IMG/VR virus record: IMGVR_UViG_3300032084_001178
Location: 1 to 27,685 of that record
DNA: 27,685 nt
Strand: one strand, 5' to 3'
Origin: a virus
Below, piece by piece: positions 6,737 to 16,165 of this stretch. The notes beneath the pieces are model-generated. The model was not told the DNA's origin. It saw only the letters and a program-made list of their open reading frames with translations, and did no database searches. The first letter of the stretch is position 1; each line of letters begins with the position of its first letter. Made by a program: the position numbers and the translations under genes.

Positions 6737-7233
6737 CCCTTTTCCCAATCTTTTTTGAGTCTCACGCCGAGAACCCTCTTACATAACTCAAGAGATACCT
6801 GTTGTGGCCTGCCTTTCCACCCATACCATTTAGTTTTCTTTCCCGTATCATATGGTGGATTCTCTCCTACTTCCCAGTATTGTTCTGCCGTACAATCATA
6901 CACAGTCTCACCATGTTGAGCCCACCAATGTTTCTCACCACGATAATCTTCTCCACTATATGATACTAACTCATCACTATCAATGAGATAGCACAATGCT
7001 TGTGTGGCATGATAACAATGACCATAGAATCGATTGAATCCCTTATCTTTGGGATACATCAATCTCTTTCCTTTTAATAGATCTACAGTCAGATGTGTCT
7101 GAATCAGATATAATACTTCCTCAACATCATCAAGGGACCAGGGCTCAAACTCAAGAACCCTAGTCCCTATGATAACATCACCATCATAACGATGTCTTTC
7201 TATAATCTTCATAGAGCCATCTGTCTCATTCAT
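6733..7233 (-). CDS. Phage protein with possible Cys-His-Asp triad
   Basis: A 166-aa protein counted from the ATG at 7233; a TTG at 7242 in the same frame is nearly at the expected transcription start and is less likely. The core YGHCYHATQALCYL (C73), KHWWAQHG (H102) and VYDCTAEQYW (D113) has the order and spacing of a papain- or transglutaminase-like Cys-His-Asp catalytic set. This pattern recurs in hypothetical proteins of many phages as far as I recall, and no activity is known to me, so the catalytic reading is inference. The C-terminus is basic. The gene sits directly downstream of the 893-aa fibre but has its own strong promoter. The leader would be only about 8 nt, with AGG touching the ATG. 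Confidence 0.75.
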   Translation of the reverse strand: MNETDGSMKIIERHRYDGDVIIGTRVLEFEPWSLDDVEEVLYLIQTHLTVDLLKGKRLMYPKDKGFNRFYGHCYHATQALCYLIDSDELVSYSGEDYRGEKHWWAQHGETVYDCTAEQYWEVGENPPYDTGKKTKWYGWKGRPQQVSLELCKRVLGVRLKKDWEKG

Positions 7234-7247
7234 CCTGGACAAGCCAG

Positions 7248-7276
7248 ATTCTACACATATTTTAGATACTTGTCAA
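7248..7276 (-). promoter_or_regulatory. Strong sigma70-type promoter of the 166-aa gene
   Basis: TTGACA at 7276-7271, 17-bp spacer, TAGAAT at 7253-7248, minus strand. It starts 4 nt after the stop codon of the 893-aa fibre gene (7282-7280). Start expected near 7241, so the mRNA leader is very short. Confidence 0.75.
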
Positions 7277-7279
7277 GTA

Positions 7280-9961
7280 TTAAACGGCACTCGTTACAGT
7301 CTCCCAATCTGTTCCATTATAGAATTGAAGTTTATTCAGAGTCGTGTTGTAAATGACAGCACCAGCAATTAGAGCGATACCAGTAATTTCCGCATCTCTT
7401 TCAGTTGTGGTTAGCTTTGGTGGATACATCGCACCATCAGCAACTCTAGAACAGTCAATCGGACCTAAAGGTAGATTGGCATCATTGATGAGTCCATTGC
7501 TAGCTGGATTTGCAAAACTAATTCCCTTAGTGTAATCTATAACAAAATCACTATTTGATAGAAGAGCATTGATTGGATCATCAATTATTGTAATTAGTGA
7601 GTTAATATCATATTGATTTGCACCACTAAAAGTAAATACTGTGGATCCTGCTCCAGTATATTGACTTATAGTTGATACTGATAAGGAATTACGAACCTCA
7701 GCAGTATCAAGTACCGTGAGTTGATTGAACTGAGTAACTCCACTTGTTGTAGTAAAGTTTTGACTATTAGGAACAGTTATGGCTTGATCAAACGTAACTG
7801 GACTTGTAAATGTACTGGAACCACCAACATTTATTCCACCACCAAGAATTTGAAGTTGATAGAAAGTGCTAATACCAGCAGTAGAATTGATGTAAGAATT
7901 TCCGTTAGCTACGAATAGACCATCTACTTGAAGTTGTTGGTCTATTCTAACATCTTGCTGTGCGATTAGATTTTGAAATGTAGAAATTCCACCCGATGCA
8001 CTTACTTGATGAATTGCAAAGTCACCATTCTCAGGTGTAAATTGACCTCTAACATTTAATTCATTGAAGGTTGTAATTCCAGTAGTTGTGTTATGATTGA
8101 AGTCGTTGAGTTGATCAATATTGAGACTGTTTGTAATCTCGACATTAAAGAATGTTGAAATGCCACTGGATTGGAATGTTGGACTGTTATCGGGTATCTT
8201 AATAAATGTCGGGTAGACATTATTAACTGTTAAATCGCCATTAACATCAAGATCATAGAATGTTGCAATACCAGCGGTTGCATTTGCAAATAATTCTCCT
8301 TTACCAAATATAGTTCCATCAATTACAACATCACCAAGAATGTATAAATCATCGGTTACATCAAATCTAAAAGCTGTAGAGACGCCAGCAGTAGAGTTAA
8401 ACGTAACTCCTCCACCTATATTAACATCTCCTGAAATATCTACGCTTTGAGTAACATTTAATCTACCACTAACATCTAGATCAAATGCAGTAGAAATGCC
8501 AGATACTGTATTATATCTAACTCCACCTAGAATCTCAAGATCGCCACCAGTGATTGCAGCTGCACCATTTACAATTAGATCATTTCTAATGATTGTGCTT
8601 CCATTTACATCTAGTTTGGCAGTAGGAGCGGATATACCAATACCAATTTGGCCAGTATTATCAACGGCAAGCCATTCAACTGCTGGATTGCCTCTTCGTA
8701 GGAAGAATCCACCATTGCCCGTATCATTTTTATTGACATGAAGAATGATATCACTATCACCTTGGTTCGCTATTTCTAATGCTCCAGTATCATATGTTAG
8801 ATTTGCTCTATCAACACCAGCAGCCTTACTATTTCCAAAATAGATTGCAGCAGAACCACTATCAGCAAGTAGTTCAATATCTGCATCGGATGCAGCTCTT
8901 ACATTTAATGATGTGCTTGGATCTGCACTACCAATACCAATTAAAGGATCATCATTAGAACCACCAACTTTGAGGATTCTATCTCCTACGATTACAGGAT
9001 ATGGTTGAGAACCAACAGTGTCAGTTACAGTCAGAATACCAGTAGAAACATACTCTGTTGAATTTGTTCTTGCAACTGTCATTGCAATGCCAAGTTCGGC
9101 ATTGTTTGCACTTACCAAACCAACACGAATGTCAGGTATTCCAGTGAGTCCTCTTGCAGTTGATGCTGTTGCAGTAAGAGTATCTACAACTACTACATCA
9201 AAGAATGTAGATATACCTGCCTCTACAAATACGTTTGAGAATACAAATGGTTGTTGATCTCCTGGTGTTGGGCTAATACTACCAATGAATCCACCAAGAG
9301 CAGTGAGAACACCTGTAATTTGTAGATTTTGTTCTAGTTTTGTATCTGGAATTGTGGGAATCTTTGATAACTCAAGGACTGGAATCCGAGCATTATCAAC
9401 AGTACCAAATGACAAATTAGTTGCATTTAGACTTGTGAGAAATTGTCCACTACCATTGTATGATGATGCAGTTACAACGCCAGTAAGAATAATATCACCA
9501 TAGTTAATACCTACACCACGATCAGTAGGTCCACCACCCTCAGCATAATCCCCTACCTGAAGTTCATACTGAGGTGAGGTGGTTGCGATACCAACATTTC
9601 CGCCATTGTATACACTAGAAACGCCAATACCAGTATCTACATCAACCCATTGGGATGTTGGAATGTTAGTTAGTAAGTTACCATCACCAACGAAAGTAAC
9701 AACTCCGCTTGTGGCTTGAACAACACCATCCTCGAACCTAAAAGTTCCAACATCTAGTCTATCACTAAATGTACTAGCAGCACTGATGAATACATTATTA
9801 GATGCAGTAATAACTCCAGAGAAGGAAGAGTTATTTCTAACATCAAAGAACTCTGATGGAAGGGAAGTTCCAATTCCCACCAGAGAACCATTTACTACAA
9901 ATGTAGTTTCATCAACTTGTACACCTTCTCGGAAGTTGAATACCTTTCTGATATTAGCCAT
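7280..9961 (-). CDS. Tail-fibre-like repeat protein
   Basis: An 893-aa virion fibre protein. It starts MANIRKVFNFREGVQVD, followed by GSLVGIGTSLPSEFFDVR, a type of beginning I associate with cyanophage fibre-like proteins. From about residue 249, and regularly from 488 to 745, G-[IV]-[SAT]-T-[FA] recurs (positions 249, 488, 526, 564, 600, 628, 658, 696, 741), mostly followed by a strand such as DLDVNGDLTV, as expected for a repetitive beta-structured trimeric shaft. Residues 435-455 (GQIGIGISAPTAKLDVNG) are another fibre motif. The C-terminus (YNTTLNKLQFYNGTDWE) looks like a small foldon-type cap; there is no S74 peptidase. A late promoter octamer overlaps the stop of the upstream fibre gene. 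No Shine-Dalgarno precedes the ATG. Confidence 0.85.
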   Translation of the reverse strand: MANIRKVFNFREGVQVDETTFVVNGSLVGIGTSLPSEFFDVRNNSSFSGVITASNNVFISAASTFSDRLDVGTFRFEDGVVQATSGVVTFVGDGNLLTNIPTSQWVDVDTGIGVSSVYNGGNVGIATTSPQYELQVGDYAEGGGPTDRGVGINYGDIILTGVVTASSYNGSGQFLTSLNATNLSFGTVDNARIPVLELSKIPTIPDTKLEQNLQITGVLTALGGFIGSISPTPGDQQPFVFSNVFVEAGISTFFDVVVVDTLTATASTARGLTGIPDIRVGLVSANNAELGIAMTVARTNSTEYVSTGILTVTDTVGSQPYPVIVGDRILKVGGSNDDPLIGIGSADPSTSLNVRAASDADIELLADSGSAAIYFGNSKAAGVDRANLTYDTGALEIANQGDSDIILHVNKNDTGNGGFFLRRGNPAVEWLAVDNTGQIGIGISAPTAKLDVNGSTIIRNDLIVNGAAAITGGDLEILGGVRYNTVSGISTAFDLDVSGRLNVTQSVDISGDVNIGGGVTFNSTAGVSTAFRFDVTDDLYILGDVVIDGTIFGKGELFANATAGIATFYDLDVNGDLTVNNVYPTFIKIPDNSPTFQSSGISTFFNVEITNSLNIDQLNDFNHNTTTGITTFNELNVRGQFTPENGDFAIHQVSASGGISTFQNLIAQQDVRIDQQLQVDGLFVANGNSYINSTAGISTFYQLQILGGGINVGGSSTFTSPVTFDQAITVPNSQNFTTTSGVTQFNQLTVLDTAEVRNSLSVSTISQYTGAGSTVFTFSGANQYDINSLITIIDDPINALLSNSDFVIDYTKGISFANPASNGLINDANLPLGPIDCSRVADGAMYPPKLTTTERDAEITGIALIAGAVIYNTTLNKLQFYNGTDWETVTSAV
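7727..8500 (-). repeat. Repeat of about 38 residues in the 893-aa fibre
   Basis: Eight copies of a G-[IV]-[SAT]-T-[FA] motif between residues 488 and 745, spaced 38, 38, 36, 28, 30, 38 and 45 residues apart. A typical unit reads TAGISTFYDLDVNGDL. Copies differ at the DNA level, which argues for old repeats kept by selection. A related unit (LNVLGVSTFQGIIEG) occurs once before the collar domain of the neighbouring 2006-aa fibre. Confidence 0.75.
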
Positions 9962-9984
9962 TAACGTAGGTAGGGCGTTTAGAT

Positions 9985-9992
9985 GTATTTAT
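9985..9992 (-). promoter_or_regulatory. Late promoter octamer of the 893-aa fibre gene
   Basis: Minus-strand ATAAATAC, preceded by TA, overlaps the TAA stop of the 2006-aa fibre gene and lies about 24 nt before the ATG at 9961. It matches the NATAAATA late element of T4-like phages. Confidence 0.55.
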
Positions 9993-12900
9993 TACTTACA
10001 CCGAATGACGTAGTAAATTCCATAATAAGGAGGTAGATTTCTGTTTGTTCCAGAACTACCAGTTGGTGCAGCAGTGGCGTTGTGATTATGACCCCCATTC
10101 TGACTCATCGTATGGTTGTGATTAGCCTGGGTTGGGATGTCATGGATATGTGAACCAGCATTTTGAGTAGTATGAGTGTGCGTTCCACCAGCATTTGTTT
10201 GGTGAACGTGAGCACCCTGCGTCCCAGCAGTGGCACCCCCATGATCATGACTACCAGAGGCATTTGTTGCGTGAGTGTGAGTACCATTCGCTCCCGTTGC
10301 GGCACCATGGGAGTGACCACCACCCGGATTGGTATTGTGGGCATGTTGTGTTGACTGGTTTATGTTGTGAGCATGGCCACCAGCGGCCCCTGTGGCAATA
10401 TTCTGACGGGCGTTGCCAGAAGCGTTGCCGCCTCTATTACCATACTCTACACTGTTGCTTCTGCGAGTATAGTTGTGTGAATGAGATCCACCAGATACCG
10501 CAGTATGGCCATGAGTACCGCCCTGAGCAGTGGCACCATGGGCATGGGCAGGTTGTGTGTTAATAGTATGTGTATGGTTGGCAACAGGATCTACTTGAGC
10601 ATGATCGTGATTAACTTCTATATCGATAGTGTGTCCGTGAGCTCCCTGAGAATCTGTATTTCCATGGTCATGGTTGCCAATAGGATCAACAGTATGTAAG
10701 TGAGTGCCTGCTGCTACAGTTTCGCCCCCATGAGCATGAGAACCAGCAGCATTATTGGTGTGATTGTGATTCGCTACAGCAGTATTTGTTATCGTATGTG
10801 TATGAGTCACTGTAATTGCATCAGCAAATCCACCAGTTCCACCAGTTGTGTATGCCAAACCAGCTGCAACAGGGAACCTATCAATGAGGTTTGGAATTAC
10901 AAATGTTGATCCAGATGGATTCGGTCCATATGGGAATACTGTTCCACCAGATGTTAGCGCATCATATAGTTCTGGGAATTCCGCTTGATTGAGAGTCTGA
11001 CCATCACAAACTCTGTAATATGTGGTAAGTCCAGTAATTGTTCCCGCCCACATTTGAATAGATCCAATCGGGGGAATGTTGGGAACATTCAGGAACTGTG
11101 CAGATAGTGTTCCAACAACATCAAGATCGCCATAATTTCTAGTTAAATTGGTGCTAGATCTTAGAGATAGGTCATTTGTAGTGGATTCAATTTCATTTGT
11201 TGATGTACCTGCACCAACTTCAATATCACCTAGTTTTGCACCAGCTTGACCCTCAATTATTCCCTGGAATGTAGAAACGCCAAGTACATTAAGTGATCCA
11301 CTAATATCGAGAGATCCAGAAGCATTAAGGCTTCCAGTAACTTCTAAGTTTGCGTCAATCTTGGTATTACCATTGATGTTCATCACATTGTTGACGGTCA
11401 ATGGGCCATCAAATTGTGATAGTAGTGTCTTGGATGCGCCACCTTCGACAACTAGTCTCTCTTTGATGATTACTTCATCAAAGATAACACTTAAAACTGA
11501 AGGATCTTCACCACGAACTGTGGGGATAGGAGCATTGAATGTAGATTCTTCACCAGTGGAAGGATTGATAATCTTGTTACCAATGAAGAAGTCACCATCG
11601 TTGTTCATTGCAGTATAAACTACAATACCACCACCTCTTTGTTGGGATTGTGTTAGGAACTCCTCTTTAGGTGTAAGTGTGATATTCTGAACTTGAGGCA
11701 ATCCAGTTGAGTAGTTACCAGGACCATAACCTAGATATTCAAATGTATGGCCAGATGCACGAAGAATAGATGGTCTACGAAGTTCTGTGCCATAGATATT
11801 GATCTTACGAATCTGAGTTCCATTTTTGTGTGGTTTAGTATCAGATCCAAGATAACCACGAATTACACCAATTTCATCATTTGCAGGACCAAGTAGAGTC
11901 TTGGTCGTGATTCTCATAATCTCACCATCTACATCAATATAATCTCCTAAAGAGAATCTCTCAGCAGTTCCAATGCCAGAATTGGGTAGACTAATCTTAA
12001 ATTGATTATCTGCCTCACCATCACCAATGTCCTCAACTAGGAGTGCAGATTCATTTGCAAAGAAGTTAAATCCGCGAGATCCTAGATTCTCACCCTCAAC
12101 AGTAATTGTTCCACCTTTTGCATCATATGCTGTAGGTACAACATAGTTTGGATTTGTTTGTAGATCAATAGTTGTACGAGCTGTAAGAGTTAGAATACCA
12201 ACCCTTTCCAACACGTTGAATTGTCCAACATTATTATTATTTGTATCCAAAATCTGGAAACTATTTCCAGAAATTAAACCATGAGCATCATTTGTAGTAA
12301 TAGTAGCCACACCAGTGAGATTTCCACTATCTGATGTGAAGACAATCGTATTGATTCCGATTGATCTACCAACATTTACCATGTATTGGCCTAATACAGG
12401 CAATGGATCTCCACCAGTGTATGCAAATGACACCTCAGTAGTAGAGGGAATTGCAGAAATTCTATATGAACCGTCAGATGTAGATCCAATACCAGTAAGT
12501 TGAATAGAGTTACCGATAGCGGTAGAAATACCAGATGTGTTGATGGTGATTTCTGCACCAGTAAATCCAGATAGATCTAGAATCTCTCCATTAGTGTATG
12601 CACTACCAGGAGCTTGAACTTCAACACTTTCTACAGCACCGCCAGAACCAACAATAACTTTGGCTGTTGCGCCATCATGAGTTGATGTTCCATCATTTAG
12701 AAGTTTGACATTATAGTATTCACCTTCAGTAAATCCACTTCCCGCAGTTAAAGAAGTATAAGTTGAAATACCAGAAAGATTGTGTGGTCTATCAAGAGTT
12801 ATTGTAGCAATACCAACTACACTATTAGTTTCAATTTGAATGATTGTTCGGCCAATACCAATAGTTCTATAGACGGTATCAATGCTTTCTCTTGTAATGC

Positions 12901-15900
12901 TATTTTCAGGATCATCAACTACTACATCTCCAATAGGATCTCTCTTAGCATATGATTTTGCTGCATTTGGATTGGTGTTTGGATTATCTCTATCCAATTG
13001 AGGATAGAAATTCTCAATTCTAGGTAGATATCCAAGTTGAGTAAACTCTTCTTCAATGTAATTATCAGCGGTTAAGATATTGAAGTGATAGACACCATCA
13101 GAGATGTTTGGGATGTGTTCTTGAATAACCTCAGAACGATAGATGGTAGCATTGATCTGGTTGTTTACTCTCTGATAGCGAGCATTGAGAGAATCTCTAG
13201 TATCGACATCAGTATTAAAATCGCCAGGCAATCTAGAATCACCATCAATATCTGTAGTGTTATATTGAAACTCTAGTTCATTGTTTACTGTAGTTACAAC
13301 AAAATCTCCATTATATCCACTTTTTGCTATTCCAGCTAAGTTTGTTGTACTCTTGGCATCAACAATTTTTACAGTATCACCAACTCTAATGTTGTGAGGA
13401 AGTTCAGTCTGTACAGTTACTACACTACCAGCAGCTGTACAGGTTGCAATGTATCTGGGATTGCGTTGGAAATCGTAATCATCTAGATCAATGGTTGTGA
13501 TTGTAAAGTCTTGATCATTTCTAAGATTAGTTGTATTACTATCCTGCAAAACAAAGTTTTCTACAGGGTTTCTTCCAAGAGTTGCCTCTTTAGGAACAAA
13601 ATATCTAAGTTTATAAATTTTATCACCAAGACTTCTATTGTCTGGATTTCTACGAATATAAGATTCATTAGTTTGATCACCAAGACCAGCAACACCCTGA
13701 CCAGCTGCTAATAAACCATTGTAGATAGCATTGTTTGCTTCAACGTGAATAAACCAGTTGTTGTGATTTGGATCATATAAAATTGGACAACCAATCTCGT
13801 TCTGATCATGATCAGATACTCTACTCTCTACTCGTAAGTCTGTACCACCATATACCGTAATAGAAACACCCTTCAAAGCATCAGATAGAGTAGATGCTAC
13901 CTTAAATTCACTATTACTTACTTTAATACAATAATAAATTGTTTCTGGCTCTAGATTTTCAGGAAGATCGCCATCTGCGGATATAATACGAATCTTTTCA
14001 CCGGTAACTAAATTGTGATTAAATCCGGTGTTAAACTCACTAGCAGCACTGAGACTCGTAATCTTTGTAATTCTTTCCTTAGACCCTGTTCCCGTAGCAA
14101 CTGTGCTGGATGTAGATACTAAAGCATCACTAATTAAAATACTTGCTTGATATGTTGTGGTATTGGATCTATCACCGACATTGCTAAGATCAACAAATAA
14201 TTGGTCATTTTGTTTAGCACCAATTCTATAACCCTGAACAATATTTTGTGGTGGATTATCAGCATCTTTGAACCCAAAGAGATATAGATGACTAGAAACA
14301 CCAACGGCCGTTGTCAAGCCAACATCAAGAGTTACAAGGTCAATCTTTCTACTAACAGATCTATCGATCTCTTGTGGAGCAATAATAGAAGTTACATATC
14401 CTTGATCATCTTTTGCAAATGCCTCAGCTTTAAATCCACTAGAGATAAGTGCAATCTGACCAAAGTTTGAGTTGGAGTTGGTAATAGATGCGTCACCACC
14501 AGTCTCACATAAGAAGTGAGCATTGAAACCAATAGCGAACACAGACACCACCTGAATGATGGAATCATTACTCATTTTAATATGAGCAGTTTCCCATCCA
14601 GTTCTATAAATTGCTGTGCTATCTAAGTGATAAACCGTATTCGTATTTGTAGAACTTGATCCAGAAGAAAGTTCAGCACCTGTTACTTTGGCAATGGGAA
14701 TACCATCATAAGTTCTAGATACAGGGTTATATTTAACAAATGCACGGTCATCCTTTTGTAGAGATACAGCAGTGTACTGTGCAACAACCATTGAACGGAA
14801 ACCGGTGGATTTTTTACCATCGGCAAGCATACCATTCATTCCATATACGCTTCTCAGAGAGCAGTTGAAAACGTATGGAGATGCACCAGTAACTGTATCA
14901 GTCTCGATAGTTACATTTGCGCCAGAGACGATTGCAGTGGCAACTAGGGTTGGGCTTACAAATGGTAACAGATATGTAAACTGATCAGTCGCAGGTACTG
15001 ATCTTACAAATGTGGAGATGTTGTAATCGCTGGGAGATGCTCCGCGAATCTTTACAGGAGTACCTACAGTAAGCCCGTGTGGACCTTGTGTTCTGACAGT
15101 AACTAACTGAGTTGCTACAGCACCATCACCAGAAATAATGCTTTCAATTTTAACTGGGTCAGAAGCAAATGCACCTACAATTTCATATTCAATTCTAGAT
15201 TTAGAGAATCCTTGTGATTGTCCAGGGAATTTCTGGTCAATATTTCTACCCGAAGATTCATTAAAAGCATTAGATAGTTTACTATAGTACATGTCAAGGT
15301 CAGATAGACCTGTTTCTTGTACTACAGTTATTCCATCAGCAAACTCAAATCCAGTAAGTTTATGGTGAGAGAATGTAGGAACTGATTGATTTGTTGCAGA
15401 GAAGTCTTGGTTGTCAGTATATACTCTTCTTTCTTGTGGACCGTCAAAGAGAGTAAAGTCTCTAAAGTAACAAGTACCAGTTAAACGAATCAGAGCTGAC
15501 TTGGGTACATCAGGGTCAGTTGGGTTGGGAACATATAGCGGCCGAATCTTTGTCTTTCTTAAATCTAGACCAACAATTGATGTGCCTCTTGGAAGAATAC
15601 ATCCACCATTTACGCTGTTAAACTTGTACAGCATATTGTCTTCGACATCCAAATCGAAGACAGATTCTAAAGATAGAGTGAGAGTAGATTGTGCTAAAGT
15701 CTCTACACCCGAAGGAGAAATGGCTCTTGCAATTCCCAAACTATCCTTAATTTTGAAACCAGGACGGTTATCAATTAAGTGTTCTCCAGGAAACAACAGA
15801 ATAGTAGTTCTATCAAATAGATCATTATCGTTTCCCCTTACATAAGAGAAACGAGCTGATTCTATTAAAGCCCTCTGAATAGTCTTAAAGGGTTGAGATA

Positions 15901-16012
15901 ATGAATTACCCTGGTTATCAATGCTATCGGTTGCGCCAATATCGTTAGGGTTAACGTAAAGAATCTTACCCTCAGTGTTCTTGATAAAATTCTGTAGCTT
16001 ACTAAGAGGCAT
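9992..16012 (-). CDS. Giant tail fibre with collar domain and His-x-His tip
   Basis: A 2006-aa virion protein. Residues about 15-80 (ILYVNPNDIGATDS, PFKTIQRALIESARF, TTILLFPGEHLI) look like the start of a pectin-lyase-type beta-helix. The middle has repeated PHGL/PHNI segments (PHGLTVGTPVKI, PHNIRVGDTVKI, PHNLSGIST, AHGLISGNSFQI). Residues 1595-1630 carry fibre strands, and a phage collar domain occupies about 1650-1718 (GSIQMWAGTITG, CDGQTLNQAEFPELYDAL, IPNLIDRFPVAAG). Residues 1737-1977 hold 21 His-x-His motifs, and the end (NRNLPPYYGIYYVIRCK) is the classic collar-fibre terminus. By analogy with T4 gp12 and gp37 it is a receptor-binding fibre whose tip is built around metal ions. The ATG at 16012 lacks a Shine-Dalgarno; a late octamer lies about 30 nt upstream. 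Confidence 0.87.
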   Translation of the reverse strand: MPLSKLQNFIKNTEGKILYVNPNDIGATDSIDNQGNSLSQPFKTIQRALIESARFSYVRGNDNDLFDRTTILLFPGEHLIDNRPGFKIKDSLGIARAISPSGVETLAQSTLTLSLESVFDLDVEDNMLYKFNSVNGGCILPRGTSIVGLDLRKTKIRPLYVPNPTDPDVPKSALIRLTGTCYFRDFTLFDGPQERRVYTDNQDFSATNQSVPTFSHHKLTGFEFADGITVVQETGLSDLDMYYSKLSNAFNESSGRNIDQKFPGQSQGFSKSRIEYEIVGAFASDPVKIESIISGDGAVATQLVTVRTQGPHGLTVGTPVKIRGASPSDYNISTFVRSVPATDQFTYLLPFVSPTLVATAIVSGANVTIETDTVTGASPYVFNCSLRSVYGMNGMLADGKKSTGFRSMVVAQYTAVSLQKDDRAFVKYNPVSRTYDGIPIAKVTGAELSSGSSSTNTNTVYHLDSTAIYRTGWETAHIKMSNDSIIQVVSVFAIGFNAHFLCETGGDASITNSNSNFGQIALISSGFKAEAFAKDDQGYVTSIIAPQEIDRSVSRKIDLVTLDVGLTTAVGVSSHLYLFGFKDADNPPQNIVQGYRIGAKQNDQLFVDLSNVGDRSNTTTYQASILISDALVSTSSTVATGTGSKERITKITSLSAASEFNTGFNHNLVTGEKIRIISADGDLPENLEPETIYYCIKVSNSEFKVASTLSDALKGVSITVYGGTDLRVESRVSDHDQNEIGCPILYDPNHNNWFIHVEANNAIYNGLLAAGQGVAGLGDQTNESYIRRNPDNRSLGDKIYKLRYFVPKEATLGRNPVENFVLQDSNTTNLRNDQDFTITTIDLDDYDFQRNPRYIATCTAAGSVVTVQTELPHNIRVGDTVKIVDAKSTTNLAGIAKSGYNGDFVVTTVNNELEFQYNTTDIDGDSRLPGDFNTDVDTRDSLNARYQRVNNQINATIYRSEVIQEHIPNISDGVYHFNILTADNYIEEEFTQLGYLPRIENFYPQLDRDNPNTNPNAAKSYAKRDPIGDVVVDDPENSITRESIDTVYRTIGIGRTIIQIETNSVVGIATITLDRPHNLSGISTYTSLTAGSGFTEGEYYNVKLLNDGTSTHDGATAKVIVGSGGAVESVEVQAPGSAYTNGEILDLSGFTGAEITINTSGISTAIGNSIQLTGIGSTSDGSYRISAIPSTTEVSFAYTGGDPLPVLGQYMVNVGRSIGINTIVFTSDSGNLTGVATITTNDAHGLISGNSFQILDTNNNNVGQFNVLERVGILTLTARTTIDLQTNPNYVVPTAYDAKGGTITVEGENLGSRGFNFFANESALLVEDIGDGEADNQFKISLPNSGIGTAERFSLGDYIDVDGEIMRITTKTLLGPANDEIGVIRGYLGSDTKPHKNGTQIRKINIYGTELRRPSILRASGHTFEYLGYGPGNYSTGLPQVQNITLTPKEEFLTQSQQRGGGIVVYTAMNNDGDFFIGNKIINPSTGEESTFNAPIPTVRGEDPSVLSVIFDEVIIKERLVVEGGASKTLLSQFDGPLTVNNVMNINGNTKIDANLEVTGSLNASGSLDISGSLNVLGVSTFQGIIEGQAGAKLGDIEVGAGTSTNEIESTTNDLSLRSSTNLTRNYGDLDVVGTLSAQFLNVPNIPPIGSIQMWAGTITGLTTYYRVCDGQTLNQAEFPELYDALTSGGTVFPYGPNPSGSTFVIPNLIDRFPVAAGLAYTTGGTGGFADAITVTHTHTITNTAVANHNHTNNAAGSHAHGGETVAAGTHLHTVDPIGNHDHGNTDSQGAHGHTIDIEVNHDHAQVDPVANHTHTINTQPAHAHGATAQGGTHGHTAVSGGSHSHNYTRRSNSVEYGNRGGNASGNARQNIATGAAGGHAHNINQSTQHAHNTNPGGGHSHGAATGANGTHTHATNASGSHDHGGATAGTQGAHVHQTNAGGTHTHTTQNAGSHIHDIPTQANHNHTMSQNGGHNHNATAAPTGSSGTNRNLPPYYGIYYVIRCK
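10082..10804 (-). repeat. Array of 21 His-x-His motifs encoding the fibre tip
   Basis: Residues 1737-1977 of the giant fibre. Eleven motifs form a first block, with starts spaced 12,10,12,10,11,10,11,10,11,10 residues apart; ten form a second block spaced 10,10,12,10,13,10,10,10,10. The blocks are separated by a His-free insert of about 33 residues with Arg, Asn and Gly (NYTRRSNSVEYGNRGG...). In a trimer each motif would give six His around one axis position, the octahedral iron site seen in the T4 gp37 tip. Confidence 0.85.
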
Positions 16013-16026
16013 GGATATAAGATGGC

Positions 16027-16057
16027 AGACTTGCTTTATGTTGTATTTAGCAAGTCT
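16027..16057 (-). terminator. 8-bp stem-loop after the tRNA cluster
   Basis: AGACTTGC (16057-16050) pairs with GCAAGTCT (16034-16027) on the minus strand, enclosing a 15-nt AT-rich loop that contains the late octamer. It could end tRNA transcription, but no U-run follows. It may instead shape the leader of the fibre mRNA. Confidence 0.35.
16043..16050 (-). promoter_or_regulatory. Late promoter octamer of the giant fibre gene
   Basis: Minus-strand CTAAATAC, a variant of the T4-type late element, about 30 nt before the ATG at 16012. It lies almost wholly in the loop of the 16027-16057 inverted repeat. Confidence 0.5.
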
Positions 16058-16080
16058 TATCTATAAAGCCACTCATTGGA

Positions 16081-16165
16081 TGCGAGTAGGGAGACTTGAA
16101 CTCCCACGACCGTAATGGTCAACAGATTTTAAGTCTGGTGCGTCTACCGATTCCGCCATACTCGC
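16081..16165 (-). tRNA. tRNA-Leu(UAA)
   Basis: An 85-nt class II tRNA. Acceptor GCGAGTA pairs with TACTCGC and the discriminator is A. Anticodon stem CAGA/TCTG holds loop CTTAAAA, so the anticodon is TAA. The long variable arm has a GACC/GGTC stem, and the T-arm is GGGAG-TTCAAGT-CTCCC. CCA is not encoded. Complete and probably functional; reads UUA/UUG leucine codons common in the AT-rich genes here. Confidence 0.95.

Noticed and set aside
10195-10563. 122-codon plus-strand frame rich in His and Cys opposite the fibre tip
   Set aside because: Its His-rich look comes from reading the His-x-His repeat DNA in another frame.
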